A stretch of 14,467 bases of DNA, from assembly GCA_002293245.1 (NCBI GenBank), contig DBCV01000042.1, forward strand, positions 7,819 to 22,285, written 5' to 3'. The notes below the pieces were generated by a model. The model had not been told where the DNA came from, did no database searches, and saw only the letters and a program-made list of their open reading frames with translations. The position numbers and the translations under genes are program-made. Positions 1 through 6,216 of this stretch are shown one piece after another (the stretch's first letter is position 1; each line of letters opens with the position of its first letter). The stretch is from Candidatus Saccharibacteria bacterium UBA949. GTDB lineage: Bacteria; Patescibacteriota; Saccharimonadia; Saccharimonadales; Saccharimonadaceae.

Positions 1-1
1 G

Positions 2-967
2 TTGGTGGAGTTCGGGATTGGTGGCAAGATCGATGATGTGGTGAAAAGCAATTCGGTTGACACGTATATGCTAAAGCCGAATCGTGGCGTGAGGATGAGC
101 AAGATTGCGGGATTGGAAGATGATGTAGCGTTGGCGCTGGGTTCGGAGGCGGTGCGGATTATTGCGCCGATTTACGGGACGCAGACAGTGGGGATTGAGG
201 TGCCAAAAGAACAGAGTTTCCCAGTTTGCAACGATGTTGGCAGAGGCACGCAAATCCCGATTGGCGTGGATACGATGAATAAGGCGGTTTGGGATGATCT
301 GGCCAAGATGCCGCATATGCTGATTGGTGGCCAGACGGGGAGTGGTAAGTCGGTGTTTATTCGCAACATAATCGTCAGTTTGAGGGGCTGCGATGTGGCG
401 GTGGCGGACTGTAAGATGATGGATTTTAACGACCTAGCGCCAGATTTTTGCACGGTTTTGACGGAAAAGGCTGAGATTACACAGAAGATTGCCAACTTGG
501 TAAAGTTGATGGAGAACCGCTACAAGAAAGGTGTGCGAAACGGCCGACGACATGTGTTGGTGATTGATGAGTATGCGGACTTGGTGATGCAGCTAGGGAA
601 AGAGACGCGGCAGAGGGTTGTGGGTTATACGAAGAAGGGCGAGCCGAAGATCGAGAGTTATACGGTTGATGCGCGGGCGGAAATGGAGACGAATCTGGCG
701 CGGATTTTGCAGAAGGGTCGGGCGGCGAATATTTCGGTGATTATTGCGACGCAGCGGCCGAGTGCGGATATTGTGGCCCCGATTATTAAGGCGAATTGTC
801 CAGTTAAGGCGTGTTTGCGGGTGGCGACGGCTAAGAACTCCGAGATTATCTTGGATGGGGCCGGGGGCGAGAGGTTGCTTGGTAAAGGGGATATGTTGTA
901 TTTGGGTTCGAGTATGGTGAATCCGGTTCGGGTGCAGTGTTTTGCGCCGATTGAAGGGAGGAAGTAA
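2..967 (+). CDS. FtsK/SpoIIIE-type DNA translocase (5' end cut by window)
   Basis: ATP-driven double-stranded DNA pump of the FtsK/SpoIIIE family. Seen, numbering from the TTG at base 2: residues about 28-70 resemble the FtsK beta subdomain (GVRMSKIAGLEDDVALAL, then VRIIAP and VGIEVPK). The RecA-like motor follows, with Walker A GGQTGSGKS at 109-117, Walker B VLVIDEYADL at 185-194, the ATQRPS motif at 249-254 and LLGKGDMLY at 292-300. The protein ends just after the motor, so the C-terminal gamma domain that reads KOPS/SRS sites in cellular FtsK is absent. The reading frame is open to the window edge, so the true start and any N-terminal membrane part are probably upstream. Its stop overlaps the RecT start (TAATG), which places it in the recombination operon. 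In a phage it could move or resolve replicated DNA, or act in transfer of an integrated element. Family assignment is firm; the role is inferred. Confidence 0.93.
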   Translation: MVEFGIGGKIDDVVKSNSVDTYMLKPNRGVRMSKIAGLEDDVALALGSEAVRIIAPIYGTQTVGIEVPKEQSFPVCNDVGRGTQIPIGVDTMNKAVWDDLAKMPHMLIGGQTGSGKSVFIRNIIVSLRGCDVAVADCKMMDFNDLAPDFCTVLTEKAEITQKIANLVKLMENRYKKGVRNGRRHVLVIDEYADLVMQLGKETRQRVVGYTKKGEPKIESYTVDARAEMETNLARILQKGRAANISVIIATQRPSADIVAPIIKANCPVKACLRVATAKNSEIILDGAGGERLLGKGDMLYLGSSMVNPVRVQCFAPIEGRK

Positions 968-1689
968 TGAAAGAGGATAGAAAGAACGGGGGAAGTAAGA
1001 AGGTGAATGTGGTGGGTGAGTATCGCAAGTTTACGGATTATATTGGTGAGTGGGGTGAGGGCGTTAGCAAGGAGCGTTTGATCGGCAATATCCATCGGAA
1101 CGTTATTGGGTACGACAAGATGAACCGGTTGCGGCCGATTGAGGACTTGGCATATTTTCTGTTGATCGCTAAGCAGTATGGGTTAAATCCGCTACGGAAG
1201 GAGGTTTATCCGGTTTACCAGCGGAGTAAGGTTGGCGACCAGTGGATCGAGAAGTTGGAGCCGATAGTGAGTATCCACGGGTTTCGGAGGATGGCGCGGG
1301 AGTCGAAGAATCCGACGTATGCGTACACGGGTAAGGCAGTGTTTGTGTTCAAGGATAGCGACGGCACAAAGTTGGATAGTGCGACGGTTGAGGTTTATGG
1401 GTATTTTAGTGATCCGGGCAAGATTACGAAGATCGGCGAATACACGGCGTATATGGAGGAGTTTTGCAAGACGCATTCCTATGATGACAGGGACGGGAAG
1501 TTTAAGAAGGGTGATCCACAGGGGACTTGGGCGACGATGCCGCGAGTGATGTTGGCGAAGTGTGCGGAGGCGAATGCGATTCGGGCTTCGTTCGGACTGG
1601 GCGGGATTTACTTGGAGGAAGAGATTGGCGATGGAACTGCTCCGAGGTTGGCTGGGGGGAAGGATGCTGAGGAGGGAGAGGTTGTATGA
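967..1689 (+). CDS. recT: RecT/Bet-family single-strand annealing protein
   Basis: Phage recombinase that binds single-stranded DNA and anneals complementary strands, usually working with a phage exonuclease. The 240-residue length suits the family. Diagnostic blocks are visible: YGLNPLRKEVYP at 71-82, IVSIHGFRRMAR at 100-111, and the C-terminal block starting at W188 (MPRVMLAKCAEANAIRASF, about 191-209) followed by LGGIYLEEE at 211-219. The C-terminal tail is acidic and disordered. ATG overlaps the TAA of the FtsK-like gene by one base, and its TGA overlaps the next start (ATGA), so expression is probably coupled. No obvious YqaJ or lambda-Exo partner is in the window; the VRR-NUC protein downstream is the only nuclease seen and is a possible but unproven partner. 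The assignment to the Bet/RecT superfamily is confident; the finer subfamily is not resolved. Confidence 0.93.
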   Translation: MKEDRKNGGSKKVNVVGEYRKFTDYIGEWGEGVSKERLIGNIHRNVIGYDKMNRLRPIEDLAYFLLIAKQYGLNPLRKEVYPVYQRSKVGDQWIEKLEPIVSIHGFRRMARESKNPTYAYTGKAVFVFKDSDGTKLDSATVEVYGYFSDPGKITKIGEYTAYMEEFCKTHSYDDRDGKFKKGDPQGTWATMPRVMLAKCAEANAIRASFGLGGIYLEEEIGDGTAPRLAGGKDAEEGEVV

Positions 1690-1892
1690 TCTTCGAAAAA
1701 ACCTTTAGGGTTTATTGGCGGGATAAGAATGGTGATGAGCGATCGCAGGATTACGAGGATGAGGCCGATGCCGAAAAGGCCGAGCAGTGGTTGAAGGACC
1801 GTGGCGCAACAAATATTGAGGTCGCGGCGGTGATGGTGGGCAAGAAAGATGTTAAGCCGGCGATGTTTCCGGTAAGGGAGGGGGCGAGATGA
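1686..1892 (+). CDS. small acidic hypothetical protein
   Basis: A 68-residue protein whose ATG overlaps the RecT stop in an ATGA junction, so translation is probably coupled to recT. It begins with a beta-like stretch (KTFRVYWRDKNGDE), has an acidic helix with alternating D/E/A (about 22-36), and ends with RGATNIEVAAVMVGKK and a basic tail. No catalytic motif or membrane segment is visible. Tight packing between a recombinase and another tiny acidic gene suggests an accessory role in replication or recombination, but that is position-based inference. Function not recognised. Confidence 0.8.
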   Translation: MIFEKTFRVYWRDKNGDERSQDYEDEADAEKAEQWLKDRGATNIEVAAVMVGKKDVKPAMFPVREGAR

Positions 1893-2095
1893 CGAAGTAT
1901 GATCTTGAGTTCGAGTCGGAGGGGGTGAGTGTGGCGAATGGGACGTTGGATAGTGTGGTGATTTCGGTTGAGGGGGTGGACTTGGCGGAGGTTGTCGAGG
2001 ATGTCGGGGCGGACAATATGCTAGACGCGATTGATGATGAGGATATTGCTAGGTATGCGAGCGAGAAGTTGTATATGAAGGAGGCGGGGGATTAG
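1889..2095 (+). CDS. small highly acidic hypothetical protein
   Basis: A 68-residue protein starting at an ATGA overlap with the preceding gene, with GGGAGGGGGCGAG upstream as an ample ribosome binding site. It is rich in Asp, Glu and Val and has few basic residues (for example VDLAEVVEDVGADNMLDAIDDEDIARYA). Such composition is common in phage DNA-mimic or protein-binding accessory proteins, but nothing specific is recognised. It is the last gene of the first tightly overlapping block; a 77-bp gap with a palindrome follows. Confidence 0.77.
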   Translation: MTKYDLEFESEGVSVANGTLDSVVISVEGVDLAEVVEDVGADNMLDAIDDEDIARYASEKLYMKEAGD

Positions 2096-2137
2096 AGAGT
2101 TGTTGATGGTGCGGGATATGGGTACGAGAAATTAAAT

Positions 2138-2154
2138 GTTGTAGAAACTACAAC
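2138..2154. repeat. 17-bp perfect palindrome, candidate operator or hairpin
   Basis: GTTGTAGAAACTACAAC is a perfect inverted repeat: 7-bp arms around AAA. It sits in the 77-bp gap before the gene at 2173, about 6 bases upstream of its AGAGG ribosome binding site. It lacks a T-tract, so it is not a normal terminator. It could be the binding site of a dimeric repressor, or an mRNA hairpin affecting translation of the next gene. Confidence 0.55.
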
Positions 2155-2172
2155 GGTAAGAGAGGTAAAAAA

Positions 2173-2631
2173 ATGAGTGAAGGTAAAGGGCATTGGGGGA
2201 TGAAGAAGGTGCGGGAACGACGAGCGCGGCAGGCGAGGTTGGCTGCTGAACGGGCCGAAGAGAATGCGGATGCCAAGCAGGCTGCGGAGAGGGCGGAGGA
2301 TGCGCGGGTTTTGAATGAGGCGGTAGAAAGTGGGCCGAGTGAAACGGGCGGGGCGCCGACGATGATGTTTGGCGATGAGTTGCACCGAAAGTATGCGTTG
2401 GATTTTGTGAATTATATCCAGAGTGATGAGGATTTTGAGGCGTTTATTGAATTGCAAAAAGAAGCTTGGGAGATTGCGAAGCGAAACCGGAAGATGGGCG
2501 AGGAGCTGAAGGCTATTCGGACGATTGTGGATTCCGGGATTGAGCCGGAGGCGGAGTTGACGCCGGAAGAGGCGGAGGCGAAATTGCAGAAGCAGGTGGC
2601 GGGGGAGTTTTTGGAGGATCCGGTAAGGTAG
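2173..2631 (+). CDS. charged helical protein of unknown function
   Basis: A 152-residue protein with AGAGG seven bases before the ATG. The N-terminal third (about 10-50) is almost entirely Arg, Ala, Glu and Lys (KKVRERRARQARLAAERAEE) and should form a long charged helix or coiled coil. The middle (about 62-105) looks more globular, with MMFGDELHRKYALDFVNYI and aromatic residues. The C-terminal part is again acidic and helical (PEAELTPEEAEAKLQKQV). There is no enzyme motif, signal peptide or membrane segment. It lies between two non-coding gaps with inverted repeats, so it may be expressed separately from the genes on either side. Similar low-complexity helical proteins occur in phage early regions as binding partners. 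Function not recognised. Confidence 0.78.
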   Translation: MSEGKGHWGMKKVRERRARQARLAAERAEENADAKQAAERAEDARVLNEAVESGPSETGGAPTMMFGDELHRKYALDFVNYIQSDEDFEAFIELQKEAWEIAKRNRKMGEELKAIRTIVDSGIEPEAELTPEEAEAKLQKQVAGEFLEDPVR

Positions 2632-2639
2632 TTTAACAA

Positions 2640-2714
2640 TTCGGGCGCTACTGGTAGGTATTCCCACCGCCTACTTGGTCAATAAGGCAAATGACGGATA
2701 ACGCGGCGCCCGAA
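2640..2714 (+). promoter_or_regulatory. structured 5' leader closed by a perfect 9-bp stem
   Basis: The arms TTCGGGCGC (2640-2648) and GCGCCCGAA (2706-2714) pair perfectly and enclose 57 nt. Inside is a second helix, GTAGG (2654-2658) with CCTAC (2670-2674), extendable by ACT/GGT across a small bulge. The structure ends 6 nt before a strong AAAGGAGG ribosome binding site and 18 nt before the ATG at 2733. There is no T-tract, so it is not a simple terminator, and no T-arm consensus, so it is not a tRNA. A cis-acting RNA controlling the membrane protein is the best reading; no known riboswitch class was recognised. Confidence 0.5.
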
Positions 2715-2732
2715 ACATAAAAGGAGGTAAGA

Positions 2733-3038
2733 ATGGATTATTTTAAGAACAAGAATGGTAAGACGTTGAAGGCATGGCGAAACCCTAATGGTCAGTTTAT
2801 GCGGGATCCGCGAAGTAAGGTTGAGGATTTACGCAAGATGCTGACGGTGGCGCAGGATGAGGCGAGTTTGTATAAGGGGTTGTTTGCGATTGCGGTGATT
2901 GGGCTAGTGGTGCTAGTAGTTTTTCTGGGGTTTGTGTGGGCGAGGACGCGGGTGCGGGTTCCGGAGCCTAAGGGGATGTGTTGCACTACGGAGGATCCGG
3001 AGGTTGAGGGTAAGCGGCCGATTGGAGGATCGGCTTAA
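2733..3038 (+). CDS. small single-pass membrane protein
   Basis: A 101-residue protein with a very strong ribosome binding site (AAAGGAGGT) just upstream of ATG. Residues 1-47 are polar and basic (KNKNGKTLKAWRNPNGQFM), residues about 49-70 form one hydrophobic membrane segment (LFAIAVIGLVVLVVFLGFVWA), then come RTRVRVPEPK, a CC pair at 83-84 and an acidic then basic tail. The positive charges on both sides of the segment make topology uncertain. No signal peptidase site is evident. Phage early-region proteins of this type can be membrane anchors for replication or exclusion proteins, but nothing specific is recognised. The preceding 75-nt RNA structure suggests separate post-transcriptional control. 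Confidence 0.78.
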   Translation: MDYFKNKNGKTLKAWRNPNGQFMRDPRSKVEDLRKMLTVAQDEASLYKGLFAIAVIGLVVLVVFLGFVWARTRVRVPEPKGMCCTTEDPEVEGKRPIGGSA

Positions 3039-3078
3039 GGATAGATAAGAAATAAGAATATAACGAAAGGATAAAAAG

Positions 3079-3339
3079 ATGATTGGTACAAGTTCGGTGG
3101 ATAAGAATAATAAGGTTTTCAAGATTACGCTGACGGAGCGGGAGTTGCGGTTGGTGGGTCGGTATGTGAAGCTTGGTGTTATTGGTTGGAGGAGAGTGGT
3201 TAGTAGCGGCGAGACGGGGAGTACGATGGGGAAGGAATTGGTGGCGGCGGAGTCATTGGACATTATGGATGCCGAGAAGTTGCAGGGGCAGCTGTGCGAG
3301 TTGGATGAGAACGGGTTTTTTAGGGGGGTGGAGGGGTGA
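3079..3339 (+). CDS. small hypothetical protein
   Basis: An 86-residue protein with AAAGG nine bases upstream of the ATG, after a 40-bp A-rich gap with no structure seen. It contains a probable helix-forming block (LTERELRLVGRYVKLGV, about 18-34), a polar Gly/Ser stretch and an acidic helical C-terminus (ESLDIMDAEKLQGQLCELDENGF). The stop is in a TGATG overlap with the following gene, so the two are probably co-translated. No known domain is recognised. Confidence 0.72.
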   Translation: MIGTSSVDKNNKVFKITLTERELRLVGRYVKLGVIGWRRVVSSGETGSTMGKELVAAESLDIMDAEKLQGQLCELDENGFFRGVEG

Positions 3340-3605
3340 TGGCTGGAACACTTGAGGGTGGCCGTAGAGCGGCTGCAACAATAAAAAAGAAGTATGGAGT
3401 CGGGTTTTATCGCCGCATTGGTCGAATTGGTGGGTCTAAAATTACGCCGAACAGTGGATTTGGTTGTGAGTTCGTCGGTCCTGACGGATTGACGGGCCCG
3501 GAAAGAGCTAAGGAGGCTGGTCGAATCGGCGGCGCAAAGAGCAGGCGTGGTTTATCAAAGAAAACTCTCGTCAAGATGTCGAAGGAGCTGGAGGAGGTGA
3601 GATGA
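3339..3605 (+). CDS. basic Gly-Gly-repeat protein (KGG-like stress/phage protein)
   Basis: An 88-residue basic protein. I chose ATG 3339 (TGATG overlap with the preceding stop); an in-frame GTG at 3336 is the alternative. It carries two similar GRIGG motifs, YRRIGRIGGSK and AKEAGRIGGAKSRRG, plus an opening GTLEGGRRAAATIKKKYG. This pattern recalls the short Gly-Gly repeat proteins related to KGG/con-10 general stress proteins that are common in phage and soil bacterial genomes. The function of phage copies is not established; basic charge fits nucleic-acid binding. The C-terminus is helical and charged (LVKMSKELEEVR). Its stop overlaps a 25-codon frame (ATGA at 3602-3605), continuing the coupled chain towards the nuclease gene. 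Confidence 0.78.
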   Translation: MAGTLEGGRRAAATIKKKYGVGFYRRIGRIGGSKITPNSGFGCEFVGPDGLTGPERAKEAGRIGGAKSRRGLSKKTLVKMSKELEEVR

Positions 3606-3679
3606 GTGTGACGTTTACTTTACTGCTTCACTTGGATGAGGTGCGTATCTTTGACGTGGTCAGGGAGGGGAAACAATGA
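3602..3679 (+). CDS. 25-residue bridging micro-ORF
   Basis: The peptide MSVTFTLLLHLDEVRIFDVV plus REGKQ is encoded by a frame whose ATG forms ATGA with the upstream stop and whose TGA forms ATGA with the VRR-NUC start. It has GGAGGAGGTGAG directly upstream. Double four-base overlap is the same coupling seen at neighbouring junctions, so this frame is probably translated, either for the peptide or simply to carry ribosomes to the nuclease gene. The N-terminal half is hydrophobic but short for a membrane helix. Confidence 0.55.
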   Translation: MSVTFTLLLHLDEVRIFDVVREGKQ

Positions 3680-4161
3680 CAAACAAAAAGTATCCATTGC
3701 AGATGTTTTCCGAAAGAGAGTTTTATGCGTTGAAGCCGGAGGTGCAGTTGTCGATTCGGGTTGCGGATTATTTGTGTCGCGAGTATCCGGATGTGATGTT
3801 CCATATGGATTATGGAAGCGGGGCGGCGCTAAGGCCGAAGCAATACAAGATTCAGTCGGCGCAGAATGGTTGCCGGCGGGCTTGGCCGGACTTGGAGATT
3901 GCTGAACATAAGATGCTGCCGGTAAAAAACGTAAATACTCCGGCTGGTTATGACGTGAGGTGTTTTGGTGGGCTGTATATCGAGTTGAAGAAGGAGGGTG
4001 AGCGTTTGAGAAAGCGGAACGGGGATTGGGCGAGTGAGCATATTGCGGAGCAGGCGTTTGTTTTAGATAGGCTCCGCAATCGAGGGTATATGGCGGCGTT
4101 TGCAGTTGGGCTAGAGGCGGCGAAGAAAATTATCGATAACTATTTAGGAGGATCAAAATGA
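3676..4161 (+). CDS. VRR-NUC domain nuclease
   Basis: A 161-residue PD-(D/E)xK-type nuclease of the VRR-NUC family, known for structure-specific cleavage in phages and in FAN1. Seen: Glu22 in PEVQLSIRVADYL, Pro71-Asp72 in RRAWPDLEI, then the E-x-K signature Glu103-Leu-Lys105 in GGLYIELKK, Gln126 in AEQAFVLDRL, and the typical ending RGYMAAFAVGLEAAKKIIDNYL. The expected acidic residues and lysine are present, so it should be active. It starts at an ATGA overlap with the micro-ORF, with GGGAGGGG upstream. In this operon it probably processes branched or Holliday-type intermediates made by the RecT system or by replication; partnership with RecT is inferred from position. A longer-looking frame on the same strand at 3636-3905 is a shadow of this gene. 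Confidence 0.9.
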   Translation: MTNKKYPLQMFSEREFYALKPEVQLSIRVADYLCREYPDVMFHMDYGSGAALRPKQYKIQSAQNGCRRAWPDLEIAEHKMLPVKNVNTPAGYDVRCFGGLYIELKKEGERLRKRNGDWASEHIAEQAFVLDRLRNRGYMAAFAVGLEAAKKIIDNYLGGSK

Positions 4162-4589
4162 GCAGAGGTTATGGTCAAGAACAAGTCGAACAAGAAGCCC
4201 AAAAACGATCGGCCAAACAGATTATCGACATTGAAATAAAAGGAAATCTCGTCAGGTTTTTTCTCGGTGAGAATGGAAAGCAATGGGGTGACGACTGGGA
4301 TGATGCGCCCTATGAGCATAACTGTGGCACCGTCTATGATGAATATGTCACTGGAACTTATGATATGGCCTTCCCTTGGGACTGCCGTCTGGAAGAGCAG
4401 GCTGATGCAGTTATAAACTCGCAGTATTGCCGAAAAGACTTTATGGATCGCAAGGTAGCCGCACTCACAATCACGGATAAGTTTGATAAAATCCATAATT
4501 TTTATTTTGGGGACGATATGAACGCTATATTGAAGATTGGGCGGTTATGTGGCGGAATGTGTATGGGAGGTAATACGTATGAAAAATAA
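4158..4589 (+). CDS. conserved phage hypothetical protein (GDDWDDAPYEHN motif)
   Basis: A 143-residue protein starting in an ATGA overlap with the nuclease gene, with TTAGGAGG upstream. The stretch WGDDWDDAPYEHNCG (about 42-56) resembles a motif I recall from hypothetical proteins of Firmicutes phages; no activity is known to me. The rest is a mixed alpha/beta sequence with several Asp-, Tyr- and Cys-containing segments and a Gly/Met/Cys-rich end (LCGGMCMGGN). Base use is less G-rich than in the neighbouring nuclease gene, suggesting separate acquisition. The end overlaps the next gene by 11 bases. Confidence 0.8.
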   Translation: MSRGYGQEQVEQEAQKRSAKQIIDIEIKGNLVRFFLGENGKQWGDDWDDAPYEHNCGTVYDEYVTGTYDMAFPWDCRLEEQADAVINSQYCRKDFMDRKVAALTITDKFDKIHNFYFGDDMNAILKIGRLCGGMCMGGNTYEK

Positions 4590-5013
4590 AATCCTCCCGA
4601 CCGGCTACATTAAAGTCGATCTTGATTACGCCCCAAAAGATGAGAAGGATTTTGAAAAATGGTGTGAAGAGCACAACTTTGATTATCTTGGGTCGCAGAG
4701 TGGTCGGAGGGCGTGGTGTGGCGACCTTCAAACATATTTCCGCGGCGCATCTGGTGTTGCCTATAATGACGGCGAGGCGTTTCTGTTTTACGAAGAGGAT
4801 ATTATCAAGACTGACACTATGACAATCTGCGGTCGATCTCTCGACGAGGTTGTAACCATTCTTAGAGGGTTGGAGGTTGAGCGTATCACTGGAATCACTC
4901 TGACAATGGAGAATATGGCGAAGTTGCTCGATTTCTACAGGCGAGAGCAAGAGAAAATCGTCAAGCGGCAGATGAGCCGCCTTATGAAAGGAGTCGACAA
5001 TGCCAATTCTTAA
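4579..5013 (+). CDS. hypothetical protein
   Basis: A 144-residue protein. I chose ATG 4579 because GGGAGG lies just upstream and the protein then begins MKNKILPTGYIKVDLDY; an in-frame ATG at 4537 would add 14 residues inside the previous gene and lacks as good a site. The sequence is acidic in the N-terminal half (YAPKDEKDFEKWCEEHNFDYLG), has a central GRRAWCGDLQTYFRGASG block, and ends with a long charged helix (LLDFYRREQEKIVKRQMSRLMK). It has no membrane segment and no recognised catalytic motif. It overlaps both neighbours and belongs to the same operon. Confidence 0.75.
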   Translation: MKNKILPTGYIKVDLDYAPKDEKDFEKWCEEHNFDYLGSQSGRRAWCGDLQTYFRGASGVAYNDGEAFLFYEEDIIKTDTMTICGRSLDEVVTILRGLEVERITGITLTMENMAKLLDFYRREQEKIVKRQMSRLMKGVDNANS

Positions 5014-5437
5014 TTACACAACAAAGGTTTCGGTGGATAGGACTTGCACGGAGATTCAGAAGGCGCTGGCGAAGTGTGGTGCGACAAAAATCGTGAGTGA
5101 TTATGATTCGGATGGCGAGGTTGCAGCCATTAGTTTTCAGATAATGGTTGATGGGATGGTGATGGGCTATACCTTGCCGAATAACTGGCAGAATGTTTTG
5201 CAGGTTATGAATAAGCAAGCTGGTGTGCTGAATCACTTGAAGAATAATGATCAAGCGAAGCGAGTGGCGTGGCGGATTGTCAAGGATTGGGTCGAGGCAC
5301 AGTTGGCGATTATTCAGGCGCGAGTTGTAACGCTTGACCAGGTGATGTTGCCGTATGCGGTCACAAATAATGGTCAGTCGTATTATGAGCGGTTAAAGGG
5401 TGAGCGGTTTTATCTTGCACAAGGGAGTGAGAGATGA
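5000..5437 (+). CDS. conserved phage/mobile-element hypothetical protein (MPILNYTTKV family)
   Basis: A 145-residue protein with AAAGGAG upstream of ATG. It starts MPILNYTTKV and contains the block QAKRVAWRIVKDWVEAQLA (about 85-103), followed by LPYAVTNNGQSYYERL. I recognise this layout from widespread small proteins of Firmicutes prophages and conjugative elements, whose function is undefined. The fold appears alpha/beta with no enzyme motif, so a structural or partner role in replication seems more likely than catalysis. Its TGA overlaps the methyltransferase start (ATGA), so the two are probably co-translated. Confidence 0.82.
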   Translation: MPILNYTTKVSVDRTCTEIQKALAKCGATKIVSDYDSDGEVAAISFQIMVDGMVMGYTLPNNWQNVLQVMNKQAGVLNHLKNNDQAKRVAWRIVKDWVEAQLAIIQARVVTLDQVMLPYAVTNNGQSYYERLKGERFYLAQGSER

Positions 5438-5934
5438 TTGACTGGAAAATAACTCCTGAGTTGCATTACACGAATCCTCGTATGGTAATTGACTTACTGG
5501 AGCATGTTCCATTTGCTGGCGACGATGTAGTATTGGATGCCGGCAGCGGCAGAAACAAAGTATGGTATAAGGAGCTCGCGAGATACCGAGTCGAAAGGCT
5601 TGAGTGCGAGATAGAAGATGGAGTTGATTTTTTGACCAATTGGAACCGGCCAGTTGATTGGGTTATCGGAAATCCTCCATTCAATCAGGGCCATCAATTT
5701 GTCGAAAAGGCCTCGCAAATAGCCCGGAAGGGTATTGCATTCTTGGGTAGCCATAATTTTCTCAACTCGTTTTGCTTGCCTCGTAGGATGCAAGAGCTGG
5801 CAGAGCGAGGGTTTTCGGTTCAGCGTATCCACATCGTTCAAGATAAACGGTGGTTTGGAAGATATTATTTTCTAGTGATCCGTCGAAACGTCGACTCTAG
5901 TTTTGTGAGCTGGGAGACGGAAACGTATCAGTAA
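5434..5934 (+). CDS. orphan class I SAM-dependent DNA methyltransferase-like protein
   Basis: A 166-residue Rossmann-type methyltransferase. Seen: SAM-binding motif I VVLDAGSG (32-39), acidic strand-2 region ECEIED (57-62), and catalytic motif IV NPPF at 80-83, which is typical of N6-adenine or N4-cytosine DNA methylases. It is short for such enzymes and shows no clear target-recognition domain, so it may rely on other proteins for specificity or may methylate something else. The C-terminal WFGRYYFLVIRR fits the last beta strands of the fold. It starts at an ATGA overlap. No partner restriction enzyme is next to it, so it is an orphan, as often used by phages to evade restriction or mark DNA. 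Family call is good; target base and site are unknown. Confidence 0.85.
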   Translation: MIDWKITPELHYTNPRMVIDLLEHVPFAGDDVVLDAGSGRNKVWYKELARYRVERLECEIEDGVDFLTNWNRPVDWVIGNPPFNQGHQFVEKASQIARKGIAFLGSHNFLNSFCLPRRMQELAERGFSVQRIHIVQDKRWFGRYYFLVIRRNVDSSFVSWETETYQ

Positions 5935-5967
5935 AAAGTCGTACGAATAATAAAAAAGGAAGTTAAT

Positions 5968-6051
5968 ATGACAAAGAAGGCGTTGAGAAAAAAGCAGAGG
6001 CGGAAGCGTAAGAATAAGGAGGCTAACGACATGCAATTGCAGCAAAAATAG
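5968..6051 (+). CDS. 27-residue very basic peptide
   Basis: The frame encodes MTKKALRKKQRRKRKNKEAN followed by DMQLQQK. It has an AAAAAGGAAG ribosome binding site 6 to 8 bases upstream and an AT-rich spacer, so it looks like a genuine micro-gene closing the early operon. About half of the residues are Lys or Arg, which suggests RNA or DNA binding; arginine-rich peptides of this kind include phage antiterminators of the lambda N type, but no sequence similarity is claimed. Confidence 0.55.
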   Translation: MTKKALRKKQRRKRKNKEANDMQLQQK

Positions 6052-6079
6052 TTCTTGGAGTTATAACCTGCTCTTTTTA

Positions 6080-6203
6080 GAGGCCGAGATTTCGCGAAGG
6101 ATCTATTGGGTGACAAAAAAGTTGGGCACATTCAGGCCGCCCGAGGTGTAGCTGGTGCTTTCTGCGAGAAGCTCCGCCACTTATAGTCTCAGATCTTGGC
6201 CTC
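6080..6203. other. structured non-coding region before the packaging genes (candidate cos/pac or ncRNA)
   Basis: Bases 6052-6233 hold no plausible gene. GAGGCCGAGAT (6080-6090) pairs with ATCTTGGCCTC (6193-6203) through 11 consecutive positions, with one G-U, enclosing 102 nt. Inside are the palindrome TTCGCGAA (6091-6098) and a small hairpin, GCTTTCT/AGAAGC around GCG. Cohesive-end or pac sites often lie just ahead of the small terminase gene, and a folded RNA is the other option. Neither is proven from sequence alone. Confidence 0.45.
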
Positions 6204-6216
6204 GAATGAGAGCGGG

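Noticed and set aside
2640-2714. tRNA gene, because a 7-9 bp terminal stem encloses about 57 nt
   Set aside because: No GTTCRA T-loop, no usable anticodon arm and no fitting D-arm could be found.
3636-3905. 89-codon frame on the + strand
   Set aside because: It overlaps the VRR-NUC gene out of frame, has no family features, and lacks the overlap-type start used by its neighbours.
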